In this document: piece by piece, positions 16,459-24,907 of the stretch
How the letters are laid out: each line of letters begins with the position of its first letter
Position numbering within the stretch: the first letter of the stretch is position 1
DNA from: Rhizobacter koreensis
GTDB taxonomy: Bacteria; Pseudomonadota; Gammaproteobacteria; Burkholderiales; Burkholderiaceae_C
DNA length: 64,000 bases
Reading direction: 5' to 3'
Assembly: GCF_013366375.1 (NCBI RefSeq)
Contig: NZ_JABWMJ010000015.1
Location: 1-64,000, forward strand
Translations under genes and position numbers: made by a program
The notes under the pieces: model-generated
Told to the model about the DNA's origin: nothing
Database searches by the model: none
What the model saw: the letters and a program-made list of their open reading frames with translations, nothing else

Positions 16459-16728
16459 CTACGGTTCTGGCGCCAGCGAGTACAGATCATCCCAGAACGG
16501 TTGCAGCGCCGAATGGATCCGGCTGTGTCGGGAAGCCAGGGCGACAAGCGCGTCAAGTTCCAGCCGAAAATTGGGCTGGCCGACCAACCGTGCCATGCTA
16601 TCAATGACGTCGTAGGCCTGGATCCGAACGTCATCCTGCACCGCAGCTTCGCGCACGGCTCGGGTCAACGCCACGAAGAGCGCGACTGGGGTTTGATGTC
16701 TCGGAGGCATCACGCATGCATTGTGCAA
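16459..16728 (-). CDS. Possible small helical protein
   Basis: This 89-residue reading (or 83 from the second Met) has a regular amphipathic, helical composition: VALFVALTRAVREAAVQDDV, RIQAYDVIDSMARLVGQ and FRLELDALVALASRH. It ends 6 bases before the next reading toward the subtilisin. Codon choice resembles the neighbouring genes. No family was recognised and no strong ribosome-binding site was seen. Confidence 0.4.
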   Translation of the reverse strand: MHNACVMPPRHQTPVALFVALTRAVREAAVQDDVRIQAYDVIDSMARLVGQPNFRLELDALVALASRHSRIHSALQPFWDDLYSLAPEP

Positions 16729-17090
16729 TGCAGCATTTCCCCTTGATTGACCTTGCCTGGATGCGACTGGCGGACTGGCGAGGACGGTTGCTCCTCGCAG
16801 TCCCAGGCCCCAACGTCAACAAGACGGTTTGCACGGCGATGCGCCGTTGTGGAAACCCCGGGGCTCTTTCGATACCGCCGCGCGTTGCGTTGCGGCGCGG
16901 ACGTCAACTCGAGGTCGAACAGGTACGCCTTGACTGCATGCGCCCGCAGTACGCCTTCTTTGTTAAACAGGGTCGGGCACGACATCCAGGTAGCCCGGGA
17001 CAAGGCTCGGCAGGCAAATGCAGACACCGGCCTTAGTCACCGGCACCCGGAGGCTGGTCGTCACGGTGCTGGCATGACATGCTCCCGGCG
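16729..17090. other. About 360 bp without a supported gene
   Basis: No reading here shows recognisable motifs. The stretch separates the subtilisin side (leftward) from the end of the gamma-glutamylcyclotransferase-like gene, and probably holds the promoter for the leftward genes. Confidence 0.4.
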
Positions 17091-17627
17091 TTAGGTCACG
17101 GCAAACGTCGCCTCGAGTGCCGCGCGGAACCCGGTCCTGACTTGGTCTGGCGCTCGCCGAACGTATTCGCTGGCACGCACCAGAGCATCCCCGGTGAGAG
17201 TGCCGAGGTAGGACGCCGCGGCGGCGGCGTCCTTGGGCCCTGCACCGTCGACGCCGTCGAACCTCGGGCGCAGGGCAGTCCAAGTCACGGCGCCAAAGCC
17301 TCGGCCCGCGCCCCACTGGGCGATCTCCGCGTAGCCAGTGGCGTGTCTCGGTGGGTGCCCTGGCCACAGGCCGATGGCATGGAGGGCGGCTCCCTCGCGG
17401 CCAGCCAGCGCGGCTTGCGCGGCTTCCCCCGTGTGGTAATCCAATTCGCACCACAAGGTCGGGACGGGCTCCGCCCCTGGGGTCAGCACCAGCGTCAGTC
17501 TTCCGTCGCGAGAGACCCGCGCGAACTCGAGGGGCAACGTGGGGCCATCGGTCTGCCAGTCGCCAACGCAGCGCAGAACGCCGGGATCCCAGACCAGGGA
17601 GCCCCACCCGATGCATACGAACTTCAC
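17091..17627 (-). CDS. Gamma-glutamylcyclotransferase-like protein
   Basis: This protein of about 178 residues opens KFVCIGWGSLVWDPGVL, the glycine-rich entry loop of the gamma-glutamylcyclotransferase (BtrG/AIG2) fold, followed by LPLEFARVSRDGRLTLVL and VPTLWCELDY. Members cleave gamma-glutamyl amines or peptides, releasing 5-oxoproline, but many bacterial homologues have no proven substrate. The catalytic Glu of the family is not certain here. The start is a GTG at 17627 with a strong GAGGGGTGAGG ribosome-binding site. Longer in-frame starts run through low-complexity sequence. It stands alone between the protease region and the plasmid recombinase. Confidence 0.65.
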   Translation of the reverse strand: MKFVCIGWGSLVWDPGVLRCVGDWQTDGPTLPLEFARVSRDGRLTLVLTPGAEPVPTLWCELDYHTGEAAQAALAGREGAALHAIGLWPGHPPRHATGYAEIAQWGAGRGFGAVTWTALRPRFDGVDGAGPKDAAAAASYLGTLTGDALVRASEYVRRAPDQVRTGFRAALEATFAVT

Positions 17628-17837
17628 GCCCTCACCCCTCACCCCTCGCGCCCACTTCCCATCCAACATGGTACGTGGTGGCATTGCCCAAGCCAGGGCC
17701 GCCCGAACGACGGCGACACCGCTGCACGATGCGGGCCCTTGCGTCAGCGCTGCCCGACGGATCGCAAGGCGGGCGATGCTGTTCCAGCGGGCCGCCACGA
17801 GGTCTGGTCGTCAGCCCCAGAATATTCACTACCAAAT

Positions 17838-17869
17838 GACGTCCTGATAACAACGCTTAGTAGGACATC
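17838..17869 (+). other. dif-like recombination site
   Basis: Two 13-base arms, GACGTCCTGATAA (17838-17850) and TTAGTAGGACATC (17857-17869), face each other across a 6-base core CAACGC. The arms agree at 10 of 13 positions when one is complemented. This is the layout of Xer/tyrosine recombinase sites: arms of 11-13 bases, a 6-8 base core and inner ends close to ATAA. It lies 25 bases before a tyrosine recombinase gene, as expected for a plasmid multimer-resolution site. A TATAGT at 17883-17888 may be the -10 box of that gene. Confidence 0.6.
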
Positions 17870-17893
17870 GCGAAAATTCTTCTATAGTGCTGG

Positions 17894-20359
17894 TTGCCTA
17901 TCCAGGGAGTGCCGTTGGAGCGCACTGCAGTCGCTGCTACCGAGGGAAAACCGGCCGATCGCGACGCTGATGGTCGCGGATCGCCCCTGCCGCGTCGCCG
18001 CGGCCGCCCTCGTGGCGCTCAGACCCGGCTGTTGAGTGCTGGCGCCGGCGAACTCGGCCGCCACCACTTCGCCTTCCTGCGCGCGCTGGTCGATGGCATC
18101 GACCTCGAGCACGCGTGGAAGCGGTACCTCGCCTTCTCCGGTGGACCGATCGACAGACGGCACTTCGCAAGCCGCTTGCGGCAGCTGGTCGACGTCATCG
18201 ACCACGCGGGACCTCAACGTGGCAAAGCCTCCGAAGCGGGCCAAGTGGTGTCGGCGCTGCGAGCCCTGCCCGACTTCGTGCCCGCTCGGGCGGGGTCTGG
18301 GGCAGGAAAAGCCGGACGCTTGAGCGCAGCGGAAGGCGAGGTGGCTGCCAGTTCCCCCCGGGCGCCCTCCCCCACCCTCGAGGACTGGCGGTCGCGGTAC
18401 TGCGGCAGGACCGGGATCGACGAGGACTTCTACACGGAGGCCGAGTGGCTCGAGCTCTACGTGGAGGAGTTCGGCGAGCCCGTCGGCGAGTCCTCCTCGG
18501 GGGCAGGAAAAGCCGGACACTTCGCGGCGGCGCCCTCCCCTGCCCTGTCCGCCACGACGCACGCGAGGCGGGCCGAAGCGGTCGGGGCCGAGCCGGCATC
18601 CCGCCTCACACTAGCGCAGCGCAAGGCTGTGCTGGAAGCGCTTGCAACGCTCGAGAACGTGCTGGCCCGTGAGCCGAGCTTGGAAGATGAGACCGGCTTC
18701 TGGCTGGGGGCCGGGATGCCCCGCGACCTGGCCAAGGTCGGTGTGAAGTCGCTGGGCGACCTGATCAACTTCATCAACATCTACGGCTTCCGCTGGCACC
18801 GGCGGGTGGCCCGGATGGGCGTGGTGCGCGCGCGCCGCCTGCTGGGCTGGCTCGCGCCGCTGGCCGAGGCACGCGGCCGCCCGCTGAAAGAGGCCGCGAG
18901 GCGCCCGGAGACCGACCTGGCGCTGCTGCGCAAGCGGGAGATGGGGGGAACGCAGGGGGTGGAGCGCTTTGCGCTCGTTCCCATCTTCGATGGCACCCTT
19001 CCGGACGCCCTCTCCGGGCGGGTCGGCGCCTTCCGCTCGCAAGAAGAGAACGTCTGGGGTGCCGCGACCGACGTCCAGGCGATCTCCCAGTGGCTCAGCC
19101 GCTACCGGGGCCAGACCCTTCGGGACTACACCCGCGTGGCCGAGCGCTTCTACCTCTGGTGCACCCACGTACAGCGCAAGGCGCTTTCGTCGCTCCAGGA
19201 GCCCGATCTGCAGGCCTACCAGGCCTTCCTGGCCGCCCCGCCGGCCGACTGGGTGCAGGAGCGAATGGTGCGCCGCGAGGACCCCTCCTGGCGGCCCTTC
19301 CGGGGCCCCCTCGGCCGCAACAGCCAGCGCCATGAGTTCACCGTGCTCGGCAGCATGTTCAGCACGATGCTGGAGAAGGGGTACCTGCGGGCGAACGCCA
19401 TGGCCAATCTGGGCCGCACCCTCGGGCTGCTCAAGCCCAGCATCGACGTGCGGCGCTCCTTCAGCGATCGCCACTGGGCCTTTGCCAAGCAGGTGCTACA
19501 TGAAAAGCCGGACACTCCAGAGCGGCGCCGCCTCGAACTGCTGCTGGAACTCGGAAGCACCACGGGATTGCGCCTGTCGGAACTGGCCACGACCCGCATG
19601 AAGGGGTTCCGGCAGGAGCAGGTGGACGGTGAGTCCGCCTGGCTGCTCGAAGTGGTCGGCAAGGGCGGGAAGCTGCGTACGGTCGTGGTCCTGGACCACG
19701 TCAAGGCGCTGATCGAGCAGCACCACCGCGACATGGATGCGGCTGGTCTGGGTTTCGATCCTTCGGTCAGCAAAGTCCAGATTCCGGGCAGCCTTGCGAC
19801 GTCGGCCGCCGGGGAGCGTACCCTGCGCCGCGGCGACGATAGGGCTGTTAGCGCCAGCACCCCTTCCGCAGGCAGTCTGGCCGATGCGCTCGAGCGGGAG
19901 GCCTTGCGCGCGTGGCGGCCCTTGGTGGGCATCCTGAGGCGCCCTCCCCCTCGTCGAACCCTTGACCATCTGGGCGTGGCCTTCGTGGATCGCGCGGCTT
20001 CTTCGCAGGCTGACCGCTTCGGTGCACTGGAGCGTTCGGCCATCTACAAGCTCCTGCGGCGGTTCTTCCGCGATGCAGCTGTGGCAGCCGCCTCGCGAAG
20101 CGACGCACCGGAAGCGAGCGAATTCCTTGGAGCGTCTACGCACTGGCTGCGCCACACCTTCGCAAACACCGCGGTCAAGCAGATGCAGCCGCAGGTGCTG
20201 CAGAGCCTGCTCGGTCACTCCGATCTGCGGGTGACCTCGGTCTACGTGAAGGCCGACGCCACCGACATCGTCCGAGGCATTAGGGCGATGCAGAGAGCGG
20301 GAACCGACTGCGGCATCGGGGAACCGGTCGCGCGACGGGCTAAAACGCCACCGCGGTAG
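17894..20359 (+). CDS. Large tyrosine recombinase, plasmid resolution type
   Basis: This site-specific recombinase has up to 821 residues. The catalytic C-terminal domain shows the family box GSTTGLRLSELATTR with the first Arg, THWLRHTFANTAV with His-x-x-Arg, LLGHSDLRVTS with the second His, and VYVKADATD with the Tyr nucleophile. The long N-terminal part contains a SAM-like DNA-binding region before it. Two copies of SGAGKAG lie inside the N-terminal half, encoded by a repeated 19-base DNA motif. The start is uncertain: TTG at 17894, GTG at 17909 or TTG at 17915, the last best spaced from GGGAG. It probably acts on the dif-like site just upstream and keeps the plasmid monomeric. Confidence 0.88.
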   Translation: MPIQGVPLERTAVAATEGKPADRDADGRGSPLPRRRGRPRGAQTRLLSAGAGELGRHHFAFLRALVDGIDLEHAWKRYLAFSGGPIDRRHFASRLRQLVDVIDHAGPQRGKASEAGQVVSALRALPDFVPARAGSGAGKAGRLSAAEGEVAASSPRAPSPTLEDWRSRYCGRTGIDEDFYTEAEWLELYVEEFGEPVGESSSGAGKAGHFAAAPSPALSATTHARRAEAVGAEPASRLTLAQRKAVLEALATLENVLAREPSLEDETGFWLGAGMPRDLAKVGVKSLGDLINFINIYGFRWHRRVARMGVVRARRLLGWLAPLAEARGRPLKEAARRPETDLALLRKREMGGTQGVERFALVPIFDGTLPDALSGRVGAFRSQEENVWGAATDVQAISQWLSRYRGQTLRDYTRVAERFYLWCTHVQRKALSSLQEPDLQAYQAFLAAPPADWVQERMVRREDPSWRPFRGPLGRNSQRHEFTVLGSMFSTMLEKGYLRANAMANLGRTLGLLKPSIDVRRSFSDRHWAFAKQVLHEKPDTPERRRLELLLELGSTTGLRLSELATTRMKGFRQEQVDGESAWLLEVVGKGGKLRTVVVLDHVKALIEQHHRDMDAAGLGFDPSVSKVQIPGSLATSAAGERTLRRGDDRAVSASTPSAGSLADALEREALRAWRPLVGILRRPPPRRTLDHLGVAFVDRAASSQADRFGALERSAIYKLLRRFFRDAAVAAASRSDAPEASEFLGASTHWLRHTFANTAVKQMQPQVLQSLLGHSDLRVTSVYVKADATDIVRGIRAMQRAGTDCGIGEPVARRAKTPPR
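18299..18518 (+). repeat. Repeated 19-base motif inside the recombinase gene
   Basis: GGGGCAGGAAAAGCCGGAC occurs at 18299-18317 and 18500-18518, 201 bases apart (67 codons, in frame). A shorter third copy TGAAAAGCCGGACACT is at 19501-19516. The complementary motif recurs twice in the oriV region: GTCCGACTTTTCAGGCCCC at 23198-23216 and GTCCGGGATTTCAGGCCCC at 23276-23294. Recurrence in both coding and origin DNA suggests selection on the DNA itself, for example as a protein-binding site. Confidence 0.65.
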
Positions 20360-20375
20360 GCGCTTGAAGGGGTGG

Positions 20376-20567
20376 TGTGGTACGGAACCACAGCCCGCTT
20401 TCTGGTGTCCGGACCCGGCTGGAAAAGTCGGTGTGGTACGGAACCACACCTCACCTCCCAAGCGATTCTGGCGGCCCAGCGGAGGCCGCCCAAGACCGGT
20501 CGTGTATCGCCGGATAAACGCCGTTCACAGGGTCGGAATCGGCTGCGTGGTACCGTACCACGCAGCC
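20376..20567. repeat. parS: Three palindromes, candidate parS centromere sites
   Basis: TGTGGTACGGAACCACA occurs at 20376-20392 and again at 20432-20448. A longer palindrome sharing GTGGTAC and GTACCAC as arms spans 20541-20567 with 13-base perfect arms. All lie within 200 bases after parB, the usual place for plasmid centromeres, so they are the best candidates for ParB binding. The third lies 4 bases beyond the parB stop but has no T tract on the parB strand, so it is not a normal terminator. Confidence 0.6.
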
Positions 20568-20570
20568 ATT

Positions 20571-21632
20571 TCAGGGTGCGTCTTGAAGCTCGGCCAGCAC
20601 CTTCTGCAAGGCCGTCTCGAAGGCGGTCCAGCGCGTCGGCGAAAGCACACCCCGCGGCAATTCCACATTGACCGCCCCACCCTTCCCTGCCCGGATTACG
20701 CCCTTCTTCCCGTCTGCCAACACGAAGGTCTGCGTCACCTCCTTCGCCTTGGCCTTGGGCTTGCGGGATGCGGCATCGGTCAGAACGCGAAAGACCTCCG
20801 CTGCGGCCGGGCGCGGCGACCGGCCCGCCAGTGACCGAGCGGCGGCAAGAACAGCATCGGGATCCTGCTCGAAGGCTTTGTCCAGCGCCACAGCCCAGCG
20901 GAACTGGATCTCCACGGGGCTGCGGAAGGCCCCCACCACCTCCTGCGGCAGTTCCGCAACCCGCAGTGCCTTGGCGACGTTGCTATGGTCCAGCCCGATC
21001 TGCTCGGCGAGGCGCCTTGCGCTGGGAAACAAGCCCTCGTTCAGAGCCTTGTGATAGCTCACGCCCTGCTCCCAAGCCGAGAGGTTTGAGCGCCCACGGT
21101 TCTCGCGCTGCATCTGGACGTAGAGGGTCTGGTCGTCGACGTTCTCATCGACGACTGCACGCACGGGCAAGCCAAGCTCAAGGCACGCACGTGTCCGGCG
21201 GGACCCGTAGACCAGTTCGAAGCGCGGTCCATCCGTTTGCTCCGCCGCACCTCCACGAACGGGACGCACCTTGATCGGCTGCACGTTCCCGCCGGCGCTC
21301 TCGATCTCCCGCTTGAGCTCCATGAATGCCTGGCTCGAGAACGAGTCCGGATGGCGATCGGCCCAGCGCGTCAGCACGATCTGGCGCGGGTCGATGAGTT
21401 GTTCACCGACCTGCAGCTTGAGCTTCTCGATCTCGGCATTGAGCTTCGAGACGGCTTCCGTATCGGCCGCTGCGCCGGAGAGCATGCGGGAGAGCATCCC
21501 CACCCCGGTGCGAGGAACGGCTGGCCTCACGTCGGCCTGAGCCTCGGCAGCTGCTGCGGGCGCGGGTGCGGGCGCCTCGACATGGTCTGGAATCTTGAAG
21601 GCGATCCCTTGCCCCTTCTTCGGAGTAGCCAC
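20571..21632 (-). CDS. parB: ParB plasmid partition protein
   Basis: This 353-residue ParB family protein has the ParB/Sulfiredoxin-like nuclease fold at about residues 85-175 (IDPRQIVLTRWADRHPDSFS, then RFELVYGSRRTRACLELGLP). The arginine-rich GSRRTRA box corresponds to the CTP-binding motif. A helix-turn-helix follows (SARRLAEQIGLDHSNVAKAL). It would bind the palindromes downstream and be moved by ParA to pass plasmid copies to daughter cells. The start is a GTG one base after the parA stop, with GGGAGG inside the end of parA, so the two genes are coupled. Confidence 0.9.
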   Translation of the reverse strand: MATPKKGQGIAFKIPDHVEAPAPAPAAAAEAQADVRPAVPRTGVGMLSRMLSGAAADTEAVSKLNAEIEKLKLQVGEQLIDPRQIVLTRWADRHPDSFSSQAFMELKREIESAGGNVQPIKVRPVRGGAAEQTDGPRFELVYGSRRTRACLELGLPVRAVVDENVDDQTLYVQMQRENRGRSNLSAWEQGVSYHKALNEGLFPSARRLAEQIGLDHSNVAKALRVAELPQEVVGAFRSPVEIQFRWAVALDKAFEQDPDAVLAAARSLAGRSPRPAAAEVFRVLTDAASRKPKAKAKEVTQTFVLADGKKGVIRAGKGGAVNVELPRGVLSPTRWTAFETALQKVLAELQDAP

Positions 21633-21633
21633 C

Positions 21634-22842
21634 TCAACCTCCCACCTGGCGCTGCCAGAACGTTTCCATCTGCTGCTCGATCAGGTCCACGAATCGATCG
21701 TAGGCCTCGAAGGCGCTCTTGAACGTGCGCGTCGAGGCGTTGTCGCGACTCGCGTCGTAGACGGTTCCGAACTCCTTGCTGGCGGTGCGAACAGCCTCGA
21801 CGTCGGGAATCTCCACCGGCAGCACGCGCTCGGCGTAGGCGGCCTGGATCCACTCGCGAATGATCGCGGTCGATTGCCCGGTGTTGTCCTTGGGCGCGGC
21901 GTACTTCACCTTCGACAGCAGGATGTTGATGAACGCGAAGTCCTTGCCGGCGCCGCGCCCCGCAAAGTCGTCGGCCAGATCCTTGAACAGATCCCAGAAC
22001 TGGGCGCTCGACGCGAAGTCCAGGTTGCTCGGCGGCAGCGGCATGATGATGCCGTCGCTCGCCATGAGGGCGTTGACTGTCAGGAACGACAGCGACGGCG
22101 GGGTGTCGCAGATGATCACGTCGTACTTCGACCGGATGGGGTCGAGCCCGTAGTCGAGCGTGCGCCAAAACTGGAACGAAGCTTCCTTGAGCTGACGCGT
22201 CGGTAGGATGAACTCGGCCGAGAAGAGGGGGGAGGAGGAGGGCACCAGGTCCACGCCGTCCCAGTACGTTGGCCGGATCGCGTAGTTGACGTCGGGCTCG
22301 TCCCCACTGAGCAGTGGCAACAGGGTCTGGGTGACGTCGACCTCCGCATCCGGAAGGAATCCAAAGAGGGTCGTCATGCTGCCCTGGGGATCAACGTCGA
22401 CCACCAAGACCTTGTGGCCCCGCATGCTCAGGCCTTGGGCGAGGGTGGTTGCGGTGGTCGTCTTCGAACTGCCGCCCTTGAAGTGCGCCGTGGAAATCGT
22501 TATGGCCTCGCCACCTTCGGGTCGCAGATGGGCCGACCGGTAGTGGCGAGCCCACTGACGCATCTCCGAGAGCGTGAACTCGCGACGCGCCCCGGTCGAA
22601 GTCAGCCGCCCGGTCGGAAGCCCGCCAGGATTGCGCACGCGATAGTCATACTGCGAGCGTTCGATCTTGAGGCGCTCGATGAGTTGGGTCGCCGAAAACG
22701 TTGGTGGCAGCTTGCGGGCATCCGGCGCTAGCATCACCCCGCGGGCCTGCGCCACGATGGAGGTGGCGCGTTCTGCCTGCTCGGTGATCGCCTTCAGCGA
22801 GATCGGGTGGGTAGCCGAAGGTCCCTGTGTGGTCGGATCCAT
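21634..22842 (-). CDS. parA: ParA plasmid partition ATPase
   Basis: This 402-residue ATPase is of the larger plasmid (type Ia-like) group. Residues about 50-105 form an N-terminal DNA-binding region (FSATQLIERLKIERSQYDYR ... FTLSEMRQWARHYR), which in this class represses the par promoter. The P loop is the deviant Walker A FKGGSSKTTTATTLA, followed by VLVVDVDPQGSMTTLFG and the Walker B VIICDTPPSLSFLTVNAL. Together with ParB it segregates the plasmid. It is first in the operon, and the candidate replication origin lies immediately upstream. Confidence 0.92.
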   Translation of the reverse strand: MDPTTQGPSATHPISLKAITEQAERATSIVAQARGVMLAPDARKLPPTFSATQLIERLKIERSQYDYRVRNPGGLPTGRLTSTGARREFTLSEMRQWARHYRSAHLRPEGGEAITISTAHFKGGSSKTTTATTLAQGLSMRGHKVLVVDVDPQGSMTTLFGFLPDAEVDVTQTLLPLLSGDEPDVNYAIRPTYWDGVDLVPSSSPLFSAEFILPTRQLKEASFQFWRTLDYGLDPIRSKYDVIICDTPPSLSFLTVNALMASDGIIMPLPPSNLDFASSAQFWDLFKDLADDFAGRGAGKDFAFINILLSKVKYAAPKDNTGQSTAIIREWIQAAYAERVLPVEIPDVEAVRTASKEFGTVYDASRDNASTRTFKSAFEAYDRFVDLIEQQMETFWQRQVGG

Positions 22843-22979
22843 GCGTTCCTTGCAGTGCGCTATGACAATGAACGCAATTCTACGTGAGGCAGTGCTTTTT
22901 CAAGACATCGATGCATTCCACGTCTATCGCAGATGAGTTGGTGCTCGGCCCACGTAGAACCTGGATTTCAGGACGTTTT

Positions 22980-23400
22980 GAAGGCTCCCTCCAGGGTCAG
23001 TCGTCGATCTGTTTAAGAAGTTCAATAGTTCAAGACTTTCTTGGCTGGAAAATCTTTGAAAATCAATGAGTTAGGCGGCTCTCCGTCCGGACTCCCGGCC
23101 TCAGCCGTCCGGACATCACCGCGGAAGCGTCCTTGAAGCGACTGGAAGGCGTCCGGAAAGTCCTGGGGATAACTTTCGCGCTTGTGGATAACTTTCTGTC
23201 CGACTTTTCAGGCCCCAGTCGGGCTGCCAGATGGCTCGTGGCACCAGGCCGAAGTGATCAGAGCGGAGCCGAAGTGTCCGGGATTTCAGGCCCCTGGCAG
23301 CCGTAGAGTCGATCAGTTGTGATTGTCAGACCGGATTGACGTGTAGCGTCCAAGATACGATGGTCAACCCGGACGTTTGACCGAAACCTGCGACCTAGAA
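22980..23400. other. oriV: Candidate replication origin (oriV) before rep
   Basis: The 565 bases between parA and rep have no gene but much structure. There is a perfect DnaA box (TGTGGATAA, 23183-23191) and a near copy (TGGGGATAA), both followed by CTTTC as a 22-base-spaced repeat. GTCCGG/GTCCGA recurs six or more times between 23084 and 23380, including two copies of GTCCGnnnTTTCAGGCCCC. An inverted repeat GGTCAA ... TTGACC (23362-23382) lies 25 bases before the rep start. The left part is AT-rich (22980-23080). This combination is typical of a Rep-dependent iteron-type origin. Confidence 0.6.
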
Positions 23401-23407
23401 TGGACGC

Positions 23408-24847
23408 ATGAGCGGCGCGGCGATCGTGAGGCAGATGGATGTGGTGCAGGGCATGCTGCACAAATCCGTCATTGCCTTGGCGATCGTGCCGACCAATCGC
23501 TCGCTGACGGTCACCGGCCGCAAAGCGTACTCGGTGATGCTGCACCTTGCACAGATGCAGGCGGCCGCAGGAACCGAGGGACCGGACGGCGGGTTCGCCG
23601 CGCCGCTGAACTCGATCCTGCGAGGCTTCGGAGCCACCAACAGCATCTCGAGCGACGCGAAGAAGTACATCGATCAGATGATCTCGACAAAGGTCGAATG
23701 GCGGCCACTGTCGAAGTCCGAGCAGCAACTGCCGCTGACCTTCGACACCAACGGGAAAGAAGAGGGCGCTCCGGCGCCGCAGATCACCGACGAACTGCGC
23801 ATCTTCAACCTGCTCGCGGAAGTGCGCATCTACAAGCGCGCGGGCGAGAACTGGGTCACCTGGTACTACCCGCCATCGATTCGCGAAGAGTTGGTCAGCC
23901 CCTCCCGATGGGCGCAGGTCGACTTCGCCGTTCTGCGCCAACTCTCGACCTACTGTGCGGTGGCGCTCTACGAGATGTGCGCGCGGTACCGCGACAGCCC
24001 CGCGGGCGTCACCAGCCGTCAGCACTGGTCATGGTGGGCAGAGACGCTACGGAGCTCACCGACCTCCAAGGTCCGCGCCTGGCGCAAGTTCAAGAACGAG
24101 TTCGTGACGCCGGCCATCAAGGAGATCAACGAACTCGGCGACATCGAGATCGAACTGATCGAATTCAGGCGCGGGCGCGAGGTCGAGTACGTTCAGTTCG
24201 GCGTGAAGAAGATGGCGCGCCGGCCAGAGCGGATCGCGCCGGCGGCACCGGACGTCACCAACATCCTGCGCGGCGGAAAGCTCGGGATCCGCGACACGGT
24301 GATCGAAGAACTCGAGCGCACGTATGGCGTCGACGCCGTCACCGAGGGCCTGGATCGCTACGAGCGTTTCATGAGTGGGGGCGATCGCCCGCGCATCGGC
24401 AACGCCGGCGCCTACCTGCGAACCATCATCGCGAACAAGGCTCGCGAGGAGGCTGCGGCAGGGCAGGGCGCCACCTCAGAATCGAGCGTTCAGGTCGTGG
24501 TCGAACCTGCGAAGCCACCGGCCGTGGCCCGATCGCAACGAGACATCGAGGACGCGGAGCGGCACCGGCGCTTCTCGTTGATCCGCGATCAATTCGCCAA
24601 GCTCGAACCGGACGAGCAACTCGAGTGGGTCCGGCGTGTTCGCGATGAGGCCGATGCCACCACGGCGCCAAGCCCCAGCATCATGAAACGCCTCGCGCGT
24701 GGCGAATGGCAGTCCCCGCTGGTCCAGGTGATGGTGATCCAGCACTACGCCAAGAGCGAACTTGGCGACGACTGGGCGAGCCTCCCCACAGAAGAGTTCG
24801 AGAGCCTGATGGCCGCCGACGCCAGCAGCGAGCGCGGCGTAGGCTGA
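23408..24847 (+). CDS. rep: Plasmid replication initiator, Rep_3-like
   Basis: This 479-residue protein has the double winged-helix layout of Rep_3 initiators. A first domain spans about residues 15-150 (LHKSVIALAIVPTNRSLTVT, GRKAYSVMLHLAQMQ). A second spans about 160-270, with the family signature LRQLSTYCAVALYEMCARYR and SKVRAWRKFKNEFVTPAI. A C-terminal extension of about 200 residues is helical and less conserved. It would bind repeats in the upstream origin and load the host replication machinery. The ATG at 23408 has a weak ribosome-binding site; an internal Met at residue 10 is possible. Location next to parAB and a DnaA box supports the call. Confidence 0.8.
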   Translation: MSGAAIVRQMDVVQGMLHKSVIALAIVPTNRSLTVTGRKAYSVMLHLAQMQAAAGTEGPDGGFAAPLNSILRGFGATNSISSDAKKYIDQMISTKVEWRPLSKSEQQLPLTFDTNGKEEGAPAPQITDELRIFNLLAEVRIYKRAGENWVTWYYPPSIREELVSPSRWAQVDFAVLRQLSTYCAVALYEMCARYRDSPAGVTSRQHWSWWAETLRSSPTSKVRAWRKFKNEFVTPAIKEINELGDIEIELIEFRRGREVEYVQFGVKKMARRPERIAPAAPDVTNILRGGKLGIRDTVIEELERTYGVDAVTEGLDRYERFMSGGDRPRIGNAGAYLRTIIANKAREEAAAGQGATSESSVQVVVEPAKPPAVARSQRDIEDAERHRRFSLIRDQFAKLEPDEQLEWVRRVRDEADATTAPSPSIMKRLARGEWQSPLVQVMVIQHYAKSELGDDWASLPTEEFESLMAADASSERGVG

Positions 24848-24855
24848 GGCTCGCG

Positions 24856-24894
24856 TCAAAAAGAAAAAAGCCCCACCGCGTGAGCGATGGGGCT
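24856..24894 (-). terminator. Intrinsic terminator of the methylase/helicase gene
   Basis: AGCCCCA (24869-24875) and TGGGGCT (24888-24894) form a 7 bp stem with a 12-base loop. Read on the minus strand it is followed by TTTTTTCTTTTT. It lies 14 bases after the stop of the leftward helicase gene, so it ends that transcript. It lies just beyond the converging rep gene. Confidence 0.8.
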
Positions 24895-24907
24895 GAGGTT
24901 GCAGCGA

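Noticed and set aside
20541..20567. The strong hairpin at the end of parB as a terminator.
   Set aside because: There is no T tract on the parB side, and its arms share the GTGGTAC core of the two other palindromes, which fits a ParB site better.
22861..23400. A CRISPR-like array from the repeated GTCCGG units.
   Set aside because: The units are short and irregularly spaced, with no spacers of even length and no cas genes; an origin fits better.
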